From Tetrapyrgos nigripes (Eukaryota > Basidiomycota > Agaricomycetes > Agaricales > Campanellaceae): a DNA stretch of 64,000 nucleotides. The DNA lies in the NCBI GenBank assembly GCA_013368315.1, contig JAACJM010000160.1, positions 124,001 through 188,000 on the forward strand, read 5' to 3'. Numbering within the stretch: the stretch's first letter is position 1; the number at the start of each line of letters is the position of its first letter. Below the pieces are notes generated by a model, which saw only the letters and a program-made list of their open reading frames with translations, ran no database searches and had not been told where the DNA came from. Both the position numbers and the translations under genes were made by a program. Positions 13,025-24,227 of the stretch are shown piece after piece.

Positions 13025-14619
13025 GAGGGGATGAGTTTGGGACTCTCTGTTGTTGACTAGGCGAGATCTACTGTAGTGTGAAGATGCTCCGAGAAAGGCA
13101 GTCTACTACTACATCGTCAAGAACTCGAGATATGATGCCTCGAACGCACAAAGGATACAGTTCGCAGCTTTAGCTGCCGACTTTGATATCTCTAACAACA
13201 TACTCCACACTAATTTCTTTCCGCTCTGTATCTATCTATATGCTATGATTTGGGGTATTGCAGCAGACTGGTTTATATCATTGTAGTCTCGTCGTCGTAG
13301 ACTCCTTTGACCAGTGCTGTTGCGTTTCTGTCATTGTTAACCTATGGGGATGCTTCCACAATGGTGTCTCCGCTTTCTGCCCCGGTCATCGTGGGTTGTA
13401 CTTGGGTTTCTGTTTCTCGAGAATACAACTTCCAGGTACGAACTGCTTCAAGTATGATCCAGCAAGGTGAGGGAAGCTGTCACCCTACTTTATTAACATG
13501 ATACCATGGGCTACTATTCCATTCACTCGGAACTCATGCAAAACTGTGCGACGCGTACGGAGCCTAATGCATATATATGCACATGCATAGCCTACATAGC
13601 TTCATCGTTGTATACTCGACTCGGAGTACGTACCACCACAGTTTCAATGGTACTATCGCCGTTAGTCCTAGGCCATAGGACTTCACAGGACTCAAGACCC
13701 CCGTTCTTGTCCTAGCCTGAGACAATGTGGCTTGATGCGAGTACCACGACCTTCATCAAGCGTGAAATGAGTACCCTTGGGCTGGATAAGGGCAGGCAAT
13801 GAACCATTCGCCTTATAGCCGCGTACTCACATCGGTGGTCTCACTGATAGGGATGTAAGTACGTCGGTAAGTCTTGTGATGAATTTCAAGTTTGCTGAAT
13901 TCCAAATTTAGCGAGCGACAGACACGGTCGTCTCAGGTCTTTTACTCACGTCGGAACCGTAAGATGAGGAGACGAGTTCAATTGGAAGGATCATACAGGT
14001 GAATCGTACGCCTGGGCGAAATAACAAGCAACCCTCACCTGAATATCCTCCAGATTCGTACTCCGGTTGGCCATTGACAAGTTGCCACAAACTACGAGGG
14101 TAGCTCCACCGGTAGGCAGAAGAAAGGCCGCAAAACTGCCTCGTTCCTCTACATACATTAAGATGTAGATCAAGAAGTCAGGAACCGTTCGAAGCATTTG
14201 AATAGATTTGAATGCAGGAAGTATTCGTCAATTTTCACAACGTCGCGGAAATGGCGCATCTCTACATCCGACGTGGGAGACACACTGCGTTGGTTTTCAG
14301 GACACTCATTTTGACCAAAGATGTGTGAACAACCTGGTTTTTGGGTAGTCCTAAGGGACAGAACGAAGCCCGCAATGTATGAAACGACGTGAACGAATGG
14401 ACATTTGAGCTTGCTCTATAGTTCTTCGCGTCCTACAACGCTCTCGCGGTGGATGTGGCACCAATCCAAAACATCTTAAAATTAAGAACGGTCCAGTTAC
14501 TTTGTGGAATAATTTTGACGTCTGGGAACTGGAACTTGGGTGAGGGCAAATCTGACGCCTTTAAAGCTCTCGCTTTTCTCCAGAGGACACCAAGCTTCAC
14601 GAGTACTTTTCACCTCAAC
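13025..14619. other. Intergenic region between the TPR gene and cupredoxin 1
   Basis: Only short open frames without family resemblance. The last ~150 bases are the promoter of the cupredoxin at 14620, with a TTTAAA box near 14560-14566. Confidence 0.5.
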
Positions 14620-15185
14620 ATGCGATTCGCCACCCTCGCTACTGCTGTCACTCTCGCCATCCTCCCTGTCTTGGGTGTCAACTTCGATGTTTCTGTCGGA
14701 GCAAACAACGGCTTGATCTTCGCACCTAACACGATCTCTGGGGCTGTGGCGGGCGATACTATCACCTTCACTTTTGTATCGAGAATCCGTACGTTCAGTT
14801 TCAGCCACCTATCGAAGAAAGATATTTGAAATTCCGTAATATGTTATTTAGACAGTGCTACCACTACTACGTTCGTGAACCCATGTCCTCCTCCTTTAGG
14901 AGGAAGTTCAAGTTCTCCAGATGTCTTCGACAGTGGTTTGTAAGTACTTATTATCCAGAAATATAGAAAACTTGAATTGATATTTTCTCCAGCCAAGATG
15001 CCACTACGGGCAGCCAGCCTGTTTCGGTCATGAATATCACCACTTCCGATACTCAATTCATCTCTTGCAGGCAAGCTGCAGGTGCCCACTGCCAGGCTGG
15101 GATGCTGCTCGTCGTTAATCCGACGGCTGAGCTTTCTTTCAGTGCCTTCGCTCAGAACGCTGCGACCGATCCCCTTCAGAATTGA
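14620..15185 (+). CDS. Secreted cupredoxin-like protein 1
   Basis: Exons 14620-14788, 14852-14939 and 14993-15185 give 149 residues. A signal peptide (MRFATLATAVTLAILPVLGV) precedes a single cupredoxin domain with the mushroom-type pattern VGANNGLIFAPNTISGAVAGDTI. The possible type 1 copper ligands are all visible: His in SRIHSAT (created across intron 1), Cys in ISCRQ, His in GAHC and Met in QAGM. The family is abundant in basidiomycete secretomes, often with Ser-rich tails, which this one lacks. The biochemical role is not established. It has the same intron phases as its neighbour at 15977, so the pair arose by tandem duplication. Confidence 0.85.
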
Positions 15186-15976
15186 TTGGTGTTACGGCTA
15201 CCGGGCCACGGGCACACGGTGAACAACGTCGGGACTTGGGAATTGACTGGGCTGCTATAAGTACTTTGTACCCTGTTCGTTATTTAAGATTCATTGGGTT
15301 TTTGGGAGTATACAACACAGCAGCACATCATGCCACACATATTGCCGCTGGGTATGATCAGTAAGGTGTGAAAGAATTTGATAAGAATCGTGACTAACTT
15401 CTAAGGTCGAAGTCGAGGGTACCTTGATGACAGAGTTATTTTATGTACCAATGTACCCGTCTACTTGAACGGCTCAACCTACTTACAATTTTCGCGATGA
15501 CTCTTTGGTGATGACCGTCTATATTTGCGGGTAAATCTCGGTCTTGTCAGGTACTAGCATGTAGCGTAATAACCAGCGGCGCTTACATCAGTAGCTGAGA
15601 ATGAGTGGGAATGGTATGCGTTCAAGGAATCGCATTGAATGGCGCAGACCGGGTGGGAAATGATTCATTCTCATAGCGTTACTTTCCGCATAAGGTTTGC
15701 ATAGTAAGGATCAGCACGTTTCGTGTATTATACTGGTAACAGCAGAATTGCCTCTAGCTCTGATGCGGATCGAAAAGGTGAGAAGATTTTTGCACAATGG
15801 ATTACCGCCTTCGGGAAGGTGTCACCGTTATTCGTTCTCCAATCACGGGACAGTACTGAGTAACTCAATATCCTTCGAGTCAATAGTTTCAAAGGTCGCG
15901 AAAGGTATAAATGGTGGGGTGTCTGTGCCAATTCTCCTCAGGTTTCTACCTAACAATCGTCTCCTATCTCTCAGAC
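15186..15976. other. Spacer between the two cupredoxin genes
   Basis: No gene seen. The 3' end holds the promoter of cupredoxin 2. Confidence 0.5.
15906..15911 (+). promoter_or_regulatory. TATA box of cupredoxin 2
   Basis: TATAAA lies 66-71 nt before the start codon at 15977, inside GAAAGGTATAAATGG. Confidence 0.5.
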
Positions 15977-16526
15977 ATGCATTTCACCGCCCTCGTTGCC
16001 ACCGTCGCTGCTGCTGCTCTTCCGGCCCTCGCTGCCAACTTTGACGTTGAAGTCGGAGCTAACAACGGTTTCGTCTACGCACCTACCAGCATCTCTGGTG
16101 CTGTAGCTGGTGACACTATCACCTTCACCTTCACCTCGAGGAACCGTACGTTCAATTCGTTCTCCTGATTTCCACTTGCTGACGGATTTGTCCTCAGATA
16201 CCGCGACCACTACTACATTCAATGACCCTTGCACTCCCCCCGCTGGAGGCTTCGGTACCGGTGGATTCGATACGGGCTTGTGAGTCTAGACTTTGAATTC
16301 AGATAAGGCGCTAGTACTGATCTCTTCTCTGCTCAGCCATGACACCACTAGTGGCCCCCAAGTCGCGGTCATCACCCTCCAAGATAGCGACACCCACTTT
16401 GTCGCTTGCAGGCAGGCCGCCGGTGCCCATTGCCACGCTGGGATGACTTTTGCTATCAATCCGACAGATGATCAGACTTACGCGGAATTCCTGCAAAATG
16501 CCCTCAACGACCCTGTCCACCCTTGA
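15977..16526 (+). CDS. Secreted cupredoxin-like protein 2
   Basis: Exons 15977-16145, 16198-16279 and 16337-16526 give 146 residues. A signal peptide (MHFTALVATVAAAALPALA) is followed by FDVEVGANNGFVYAP and the cupredoxin fold. Candidate copper ligands are His in SRNHTAT, Cys in VACRQ, His in GAHC and Met in HAGM. Exon 1 is the same length as in the gene at 14620 and both introns sit at the same positions. The main differences are a Gly-rich loop (GGFGTGGFDTG) and the tail. Confidence 0.87.
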
Positions 16527-17014
16527 AGGGTTTGCGAAGGGTTTTCACGTTCACAAATAAAGATTTAATGGGAATTTGGGTATACACAGGGCCGAATATG
16601 GAAGTGTAATACGTAGAAATGGTTAAATTCCACGAGATTTATGCGTTAACTGCAGTAAACTTGACTTGGAAGTGCGCAATAGTTTCTCAGTGTTTCCTTC
16701 TCAACAATCCGCCTTTGCACGTTCAACTCGAGTTACTTGAGCTTTCTGTCAGTCAAAAAGCTCTCGATGTCCAAAATGTCGTCACCCCGGCATAAGATAA
16801 TGATCAGTCACTAGCTATGGGTTAGGGTCGGTCCCATTCGGTGGCTGCCTCGCTTAGGTGCGAAGTTTGAACCTCAGCGCGTTCTCCAACGACCGGGGGA
16901 GTTTGAAAAGAACGGCTGGGTCTGAGCCTAGCTATGGGCTTGCAAAAATCAATCATGTTCGAACCAGGAACAGCATTGTAGACACCGCGGGCGGCGAACC
17001 ATATTTGGGGCATT

Positions 17015-17160
17015 GAAAAACACGAACTTAAATTACCGATTTTTCAAAGCAGCTTTTGCTCCCCGGGCCTACTCCATATGGGACCGATTTGAGGCCGATA
17101 TTCCATTTTGAGTATGCCCGGGGCCGAGTAAAAATCCGTCATTTAAGTTTAAGATTTTTC
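17015..17160. mobile_element. Foldback/MITE-like element
   Basis: The left arm (GAAAAACACGAACTTAAAT, then ACCGATTTTT, then CCCCGGGCCTAC) and the right arm read backwards (GAAAAATCTTAAACTTAAAT, then ACGGATTTTT, then CCCCGGGCATAC) are imperfect inverted repeats around a short centre. No open frame and no clear target-site duplication. Confidence 0.45.
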
Positions 17161-18419
17161 CAAGCTCCAAATATGCATCGCCGTCCGCGGTGAGAACAGC
17201 ATTAATGCTATGCCGATGGCTCAGCGCTCACTGATCACAAGTAGTACTTATTGTATTGTTGAATTTTGTAGATCATCATCTACACTTTTCATGAGGTCAT
17301 CCGTTGTCCTTCAATTGTCCCTTTGCAGAAGAAATTGGTCCCGAATCGTCCTGACAAGTTCTGCGCAATAGGGACCCACTGTGAGCACATCTTCATCCCA
17401 TGTTCCAGCCATAATAATTTCAGCATCGACTTCTTGCAGACTTCGGAAAGCGGGCAAACATACCGGATCGGCGCTTTGTAGGAGGAGTGGTATTTTGAAG
17501 AAGCTTTGGGGTATCGAGGCCGTTTTACTGGACGGCTAAGGATCTGACCAGGACGACTGCGAGAGTCTGACAGTGATGAAGTGGCTTAGCAAAGACTTCA
17601 AGTATAAGGTGGCATAGTGTGGTTATTCTTATAGGCTATATTTCTTTGATTCCTTTCATAGTTTGGTTCATCGAGAGTCGACAACACCTTTGAGCTTAGT
17701 TTGATTTAGTTAGGCGTAGATGAATATCATTTTGTAAACACTGAAAACAACCAGAGCATCGCCACACTTTCGGCACGAAGTGCATTGGCAAGCTTATGAG
17801 ACTACTGTTACCGCGAGATGAAGTTCCAATGCAGGTCAATTCGAAACGAGACAATGGCTCAGTTCTACTTACATCGGGACGTCTTCCAGAAATGTTACCT
17901 TGAACCTGATGTGTTCGCACAAACAGCCTCCATCGACTCATGTATGTACATGTCCTTGGGCTTATTCGCGATGTCGACGAGTACTAAGTTGCTTTCCATT
18001 ATTTCCCAATAATCGATCAGCAACATATAGTACATAAGTAGCCGTTCAACAGTTTATACTACGTACAGCATCTTGCATCATGATTGACGTCAATCTTCAG
18101 AGAGAATTCCCTCAGGCCTTCTTGACGAATCGAAGGAGTGCTGAGTGCTTCCGTCGAACTAAAGGTAGCAAAGAACTAGTGCTGATGAGGTGGGGTGGAC
18201 GGTATAAGTGACTCATCCGCTTCGCCTGACTTTGCGAAAGATGCATCTGCAGAGGGTGATCAGCGATGGCAGGACTTTGTCAAGTGATCGTATTCACCGA
18301 CTGAAGCTTGGGAAAAGAACCCGACCTTTGTAGGCTTTAGAAGCCACTTGCTGTTCACGAGGGTCATGTTCTTCCAACAAAGATATTCCGGATGATGATT
18401 AATCACTATCGATGTCAAA

Positions 18420-18425
18420 TATAAA
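18420..18425 (+). promoter_or_regulatory. TATA box of GST1
   Basis: TATAAA 34 nt before the start, conserved in the GST2 duplicate (near 22041-22046). Confidence 0.4.
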
Positions 18426-18458
18426 GTGCAGCGATGAGGACAAGACGAGGATACTATC

Positions 18459-19263
18459 ATGACAAACATGATCACTTTCTACGACTTCCCCTCCAAGAAG
18501 GACGGTGTCGAGGCTTGGAATCCTAATACGTGGAAGACTAGGTAAGTACGAGTAGGAGTATCCTGTTCCGCTGATCGGACTCACCAACTTCGACTATGAC
18601 TGCAGGTTGTCTCTGAGATACAAAGGTCTTCCTTTCAAGACAGTCTGGGTCGAATATCCCGACGTCGAGTCGACCTTGAAAGCCGCCGGAATTCCTCCAA
18701 CATCCCAATGGCCTGACGGAAGACCGACGTATACTCTGCCGGCTATCGTCGACCCTTCTACCGGTGCAGCCTTGGCAGATTCCTTGATCATTGCTGAATA
18801 CCTCGACAAGACGTACCCCGGCGATAAACCTTTGCTTATACCCTCTGGTACTAAGGCATTGCAGACTGCCTACGCCGAGGCGGTCCGCGCCAGCCTTGGC
18901 CCTTTGTTCCAGTTTTTAATGGGCAGGACGTGCGAGACTCTGCTCAATCCGAGCAGCGACGAATACTTCCGCAGGACTAGGAAGGAGTATATGGGAATGG
19001 ACATTGACGCTCTGGCCCCACAGGGCGAACGTGTCAAAGAGGAATGGAAGAATGTTGAAGCGGGTTTTGGGAAGATTGCAACATGGCTGAAGGCAGACGA
19101 ATTCGCCATGGGAAATACAGTTTCGTTCGCCGATTTCGTGGTTGCCGGGTTCTTAGAGTGGTGTAAGAATGTTTGGGGAGAAGATAGCCAGCAATGGAAG
19201 GATGTGGCAAGCTGGCATGACGGAAGATGGGGTAAGCTAGTGAGGAACTTGGAGGTATATTGA
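18459..19263 (+). CDS. Glutathione S-transferase, GSTFuA/LigE-like, copy 1
   Basis: Exons 18459-18541 and 18606-19263 give 246 residues. The N-terminal thioredoxin-like domain opens with ITFYDFPSKKDGVEAWNPN, a segment typical of fungal GSTs related to the bacterial beta-etherase LigE. In this class the catalytic residue is thought to be a Ser near YDFPSK. It also has LPAIVDPSTG (cis-Pro region) and ADS (glutathione-binding). The helical C-terminal domain carries the N-capping box VSFADF. These enzymes conjugate or reduce aromatic substrates with glutathione; activity here is inferred. The intron position (T-R junction) is shared by every full GST in the window. Confidence 0.88.
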
Positions 19264-22083
19264 AATACGTACATGTACATCGATATCATAGTTCGCCCAA
19301 AGAACCACAAAGAGTATTGTCCACGGATCTTGAAGGTAAGTCGACTTCAATTAGCAAGCAAAACTACGGCTGCTATGAGAAGGTTACCTTTGTAAGAAAT
19401 CTATGGTCAAAACTGGCGGACTGCTTCTGATGCTCTTGCGCTGTTCGGATTACAGCATGACAGACGGGTACTTGCAAACTGGAAGTCTGAAGATGGGCCA
19501 AGTATAATCTAGAGAAGGCAGTCGCATTGTAGCTCAGTAAATTCAGTGAAGAACATGGCAGTTTGGAGGCTTGCTTAAAAAATCAAACGTATCCTTCAGA
19601 ACGCACAGACCACTTTCAGAATTTGTCTCTGTTCATGTGACTGCAACCTCCTCTTGAAGTTTTTTCTCAGCCTTTTTTCACTAGTATCGACCATTGTGGC
19701 ACTGTTATCCGGTTTCCATTGTATGGCTAGCCTCCTGAATAACCAGCCCTTTGAGGCACTCGAGCCAGTTTAGCGCATCCGCCAGGGGCATCCTAGCTTA
19801 TGAAGACGGTAACTCAAAATGAATCCTAGAAACTACTGCCCGGGCTTGGCAGGAGCCTGAGACATTCAACCTCCTTCACACGTATGGCTTCAAGAAATAA
19901 TGCTTATGGACGTCCCTCGAGCGGACGCAGAAGGACTAGTACCGGTCTTACTTTATCTAGAAATCTTTCCGATCAAACGGAACGCTGAAAGTTGGCTGGA
20001 AGTACGGAAATGGGGTCGATGGCGCTCTGGAACTACGAGGACTGGTACCACCTTGAGCCTTTTAGTAGGGTCAAATTTTTGTGACGCGGGAGTTGGAAAA
20101 ATCTTAGACTCGAACCACTCTTTTGCAAAGGTTCGATGAAAAGTCGATCAAACCGCTTTTCGCCAAGATTGACATTTCATCAAACCTTTGCAGAAGTGAC
20201 TGGCTCGAGTCTAGAAAATTTTCGTTTCTTCACTACGTCCGCCAGCACAGTATCGCGTTCTTTCGATCCTCCCTCTCTTCCAACGCCATTATTACTTATT
20301 CTACGCATGTCTAAATTACTTCAATGACATTTTGACACATATTCTGCCTAACTCTTAGATCCTGGACACCTCCAGCTCCGTGAAGATCCATCTGTATGGA
20401 CCTTTCCCTCATCGTCGACGACACGTTAATGCGACGGTTGTCAGCCAAGTGCACTTCTTTCTGCTCTCTTTGCTCTACATTCACGCGAGGACGCAACTTC
20501 AAGATGCTATGCAGTGAAACAGACAGGGTTCAGAAGGTGGGAGATATAGGGTACTGGTCTTCGAGGTATGTGTTGTCCCATGCTTCTTTTTATTCCAAGT
20601 GACGAAATGTCCTATCGCTTCGTTATTCACTCCGCCTCAACGTCCTCAACAACGTCCTCTCCAACAACACTCTATGTAAGTATTCAATTTCTTTTCTAAT
20701 TCATACATCTCTCCTTCAACGTTATTCTCAAACTCTACCTTCATCAAAGCTGAGCTAGATACTCGTCAAGTCCATGTCTCAAGTCTGGAATCTCGTTGTC
20801 AACGCGTCCAGTCCCACAAAAGTAGCATTGACGTCAAGATAGTCCTTCATGTGCGCAACGATGCTACTTGCGTATCTTGTGATTTTCCGCTTTTCTCTTG
20901 ACTCGAAACTCTGATTCCTTGTGCTCCGTCTTGTTGGCTGCATGATTCTGGCAGAGCGAGCAGTTGTTTGGGGATGTAAGATGGTATATATGTATTTCTT
21001 TCATGTTCTTAGCTACATCTATCCATCAATACTAACACTCTATTTTCAGCTCTCAAATTTGCCTAACATGCGAAATAGTAAAGTATGGTTCCTTAAACAG
21101 ATCTATCAGTTAGTCTCGAGTATCCAGACTGACGATACATCTTGACACTCTTCGTGTGATGTATGTAGTCTGGCGGCAATCTATAGGCGCGGGCAGCGCT
21201 GCTATGTTATTACATAATCAGTGCCGGCAACACAAAGGCATCCGCATTTCTGCCCTAAATTACTCCAATTTTCCTCAGGTCTATGTAGTTACAGCAGTGT
21301 AATAAAAATACAAAACTTTGGCTGGAGAGGTTTACTAGAAGTACTACCTATGGAGGAGACAAAATCGCAACCGAGAGCTTGATGCGAAAGTGGCTGTGTT
21401 GACGCGGAAATGGTCTTTGGGCATTTCCGCGAGTTCTGCTTCGTTTTTGCCTGGAAATTTTGGCATGTAGACTCAGTAATGTTCACACTAGAGACTTGTT
21501 AAGTAATATATATTTTTGAGGCAGAAGTGGTAGCAAAACTGAAAGGAAACCGTCTGTGTCGCGGCCGTGAGAATATCTGTGATTATGTCATAAGTTTGCA
21601 GCGCTACCCGCCCTGCGAGATTAACTAAAGACTATCTATCCGAGTCAGTGCCCGTACAAGTACGTAGTCTATATTGGCAAAGGTAGCCTCCATGGCACCT
21701 TGTAGCATACGCAGTCCGGTAGCTGCGTCTGGGCTGCGTCTCGATGAGTACTCACCGAGGTTTGGCCGAGGTATGAATCTATGATCGTTGAGCGCACGAG
21801 TGCGATGTCAACGAGTACTAAGTAGCGATGGGCTGCATAGCCACTTACCCCTATACCCTCGGTAATCCCCGATCACTCACTCTTTTCTCTCGTTCTTCTC
21901 TACTTACTGTTATTACTCACTCTCATTACCTATTTAACCGCTCAACCGGGTACTCGACCACCCTAGACTCATCAGCTATGAGTACTGTGTTCTTCCAACA
22001 AAGACATTCCGGGTGATGATTATGTAATTACTATCGATGCCAAATATAAAGTGCAACGATGAGGACAAGACGAGGATATTATC
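19264..22083. other. Intergenic region between GST1 and GST2
   Basis: The first ~770 bp are duplicated behind GST2. They include a short frame near 19900-20139 that shares IKRNAESWLEVRKWGRWRSG with one at 23537-23800. The remainder (20.04-21.98 kb) shows only short open frames with no recognisable product. Confidence 0.5.
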
Positions 22084-23662
22084 ATGACAAACATGATTAC
22101 TTTCTACGACTTACCCTCCAAGAAGGACGGTGTTGAGGGATGGAATGCTAATACGTGGAAGACTAGGTAAGTACGAGTAGGAGCATCGCTATTCTGACCC
22201 TCCACTGATCGGACTCACCAACTTCGACTATGACTGCAGGTTGTCTCTGAGATACAAAGGTCTTCCTTTCAAGACAGTCTGGGTCGAATATCCCGACGTC
22301 GAGTCGACCTTGAAAGCCGCCGGAATTCCTCCAACATCCCAATGGCCTGACGGAAGACCGATGTATACTCTGCCGGCTATCGTCGACCCTTCTACCGGTG
22401 CAGCCTTGGCAGATTCCTTGATCATTGCTGAATACCTCGACAAGACGTACCCCGGCGACAAGCCTCTACTTATACCCACTGGTACTAAGGCATTGCAGGC
22501 TGCCTACATCGAGGCGGTCCACACCAGCCTTAGCACTTTGTTCCAGTTTTTATTGGGTAGAACGTGCGAGACTCTGCTCAATCCGAGCAGCGACGAATAC
22601 TTCCGCAGGACTAGGAAGGAGTATATGGGAATAGATGTTGATGCTCTGGCTCCACAGGGCGAACGTGTCAAAGAGGAATGGAAGAATGTCGAAGCGGGCT
22701 TTGGGAAGATTGCAACATGGCTGAAGGCAGACGAATTCGCCATGGGAAATACAGTTTCATTCGCCGATCTCGTGGTTACCGCGTTCTTGGAGTGGTGTAA
22801 GAATGCTTGGGGAGAAGATAGCCAGCAATGGAAGGATGTGGCAAGCTGGCATGACGGAAGATGGGGTAAGCTAGTGAGGAACTTAGAGGCATACTGAAAT
22901 ACACACATGTACATCAATATCATAGTTCGCCCAAACTTCAAAGAACCACAAAGTATTGTCTTACCTTCAAAAATGACTTTAATTAGCAAGCAAATCTACG
23001 GCTGCTATGAGAAGGTTACCTTTGTGCTAAGGAGTCTATACTCAAAACTGGCGGCTGGTCTTGCGCTTTTCGGATTACAACACGACAGACCAGTGGAAGG
23101 GTACTTGCAAACTGGAAGATGGGCAAGGTAATAATTCCTGGACGCTTGTAATTGCCTAAGAAAATCAGAGATTTGAAAACGTATCCTTCAGAACGCACAG
23201 ACCACCGCTACCTTCGGAATTTCTCTCTGCTCATGTGACTGCAATCTCCTTCTTTCCCTTTTCTCAACCTTTTTTTCACTAGTTTCGACCAGTGTTTCCA
23301 TTGCATGGTTAGCCTCCCGAATAACAAGCCCTTGAGTCCCAGGCACTTGAGCCATTTTAGCGCATTCTAGCCTATCCTAGCCTATCGAGACGGTCCTCAA
23401 AGTGAACTCCGGAAACGACTACCAGGGCTTGGCAGGGGGCATTCCTACAACCTGCTTCCCACGTACGGCTTCAAAAAAGCTTAAAATGCTTATGGACTTC
23501 TGAATACCCCAAGCTTCAGGTACCTCCCGCCCTCCAGTGGACGCGGGAGGACTAATACAGGCCTTGCCTTATCTGGAAATCTTTCCGATGAATCCGATCA
23601 AACGGAACGCTGAAAGTTGGCTGGAAGTACGGAAATGGGGTCGATGGCGCTCTGGAACTATG
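21986..23662 (+). repeat. Segmental duplication B, copy 2 (GST2)
   Basis: Tandem direct copy of 18365-20035 with scattered substitutions and small indels. Confidence 0.8.
22084..22897 (+). CDS. Glutathione S-transferase, GSTFuA/LigE-like, copy 2
   Basis: Exons 22084-22166 and 22240-22897 give 246 residues, nearly identical to the protein at 18459. The same YDLPSKKDG start (Leu replacing Phe), VDPSTG, ADS and VSFAD motifs are present. Most substitutions cluster in the C-terminal helices (for example LHTSLSTLFQFLLG-type changes around residues 130-150 and VVTAFLEW near 215), the region that shapes the hydrophobic substrate pocket. That suggests possible specificity divergence after duplication. 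Confidence 0.88.
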
Positions 23663-24227
23663 GAAACTTTGTCAGTTATCGACGGCTTATACATCCAAAT
23701 ATGTAGAACGTCACCGCCCATTGATGGTCCCGAACTTGAATGCCTCTACTTGGAATGGGAATGTAAGAATCTCTTTGGCTTAGAGTATAGTAAGTATTGA
23801 TACTCGTGATATCCTGCAGATCGGTGAAGACACCAACGGAACATTGAAGTACACGCCACTTATATCTTTTACCAGCGGATATCTGTCAGCCACTGCTATG
23901 CTAGTATTCAGTCTCTACATGCCTCACGCATGGTCCTCGTTCTAGCTCTTGAATTCGAACCCGCCGACTAGAGCGGCACGGATTCAAAGGAGCCTAGGTA
24001 TCCTATTATTCCAAACGCCGAACAGTATCGCAGGAAAATGCTTCCCGACGAGTGCAGCGGTGAGGCTATACTGGTTCGATAATAGACTTTGTCTTCTTGT
24101 TTCATGCTCGAGAGGCCCGGGCATCGAAGCCGTTGGATTCAATTTGCTCGCTGAGGTTTTGAGGTTTAAAAGCAGCTTTACTCGTCTGTCGTCAGTGCAG
24201 ACCTTCCTTACTTCGTACCACCGAATC
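22898..24227. other. Intergenic region between GST2 and laccase
   Basis: The first ~765 bp belong to duplication B. The last few hundred bases are the laccase promoter, with a TATA-like box at 24165-24171. No further gene seen. Confidence 0.5.
24165..24171 (+). promoter_or_regulatory. TATA-like box of the laccase gene
   Basis: TTTAAAA, 57-63 nt before the start at 24228. Confidence 0.35.

Larger units (their letters stand above)
16527..18458. other. Intergenic region between cupredoxin 2 and GST1
   Basis: No coding region with family resemblance. It holds a small inverted-repeat element at 17015-17160. A motif GCGATGTCGACGAGTACTAAGT near 17970 recurs near 21804, ahead of GST2, so the GST duplication may once have started further upstream. 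Confidence 0.5.
18365..20035 (+). repeat. Segmental duplication B, copy 1 (GST1)
   Basis: Matches 21986-23662, including promoter, gene and about 770 bp of 3' flank. The match ends near GGCGCTCTGGAACTA at about 20033. Confidence 0.8.

Noticed and set aside
16960..16985. tRNA B-box-like GGTTCGAAC
   Set aside because: No cloverleaf can be folded around it.
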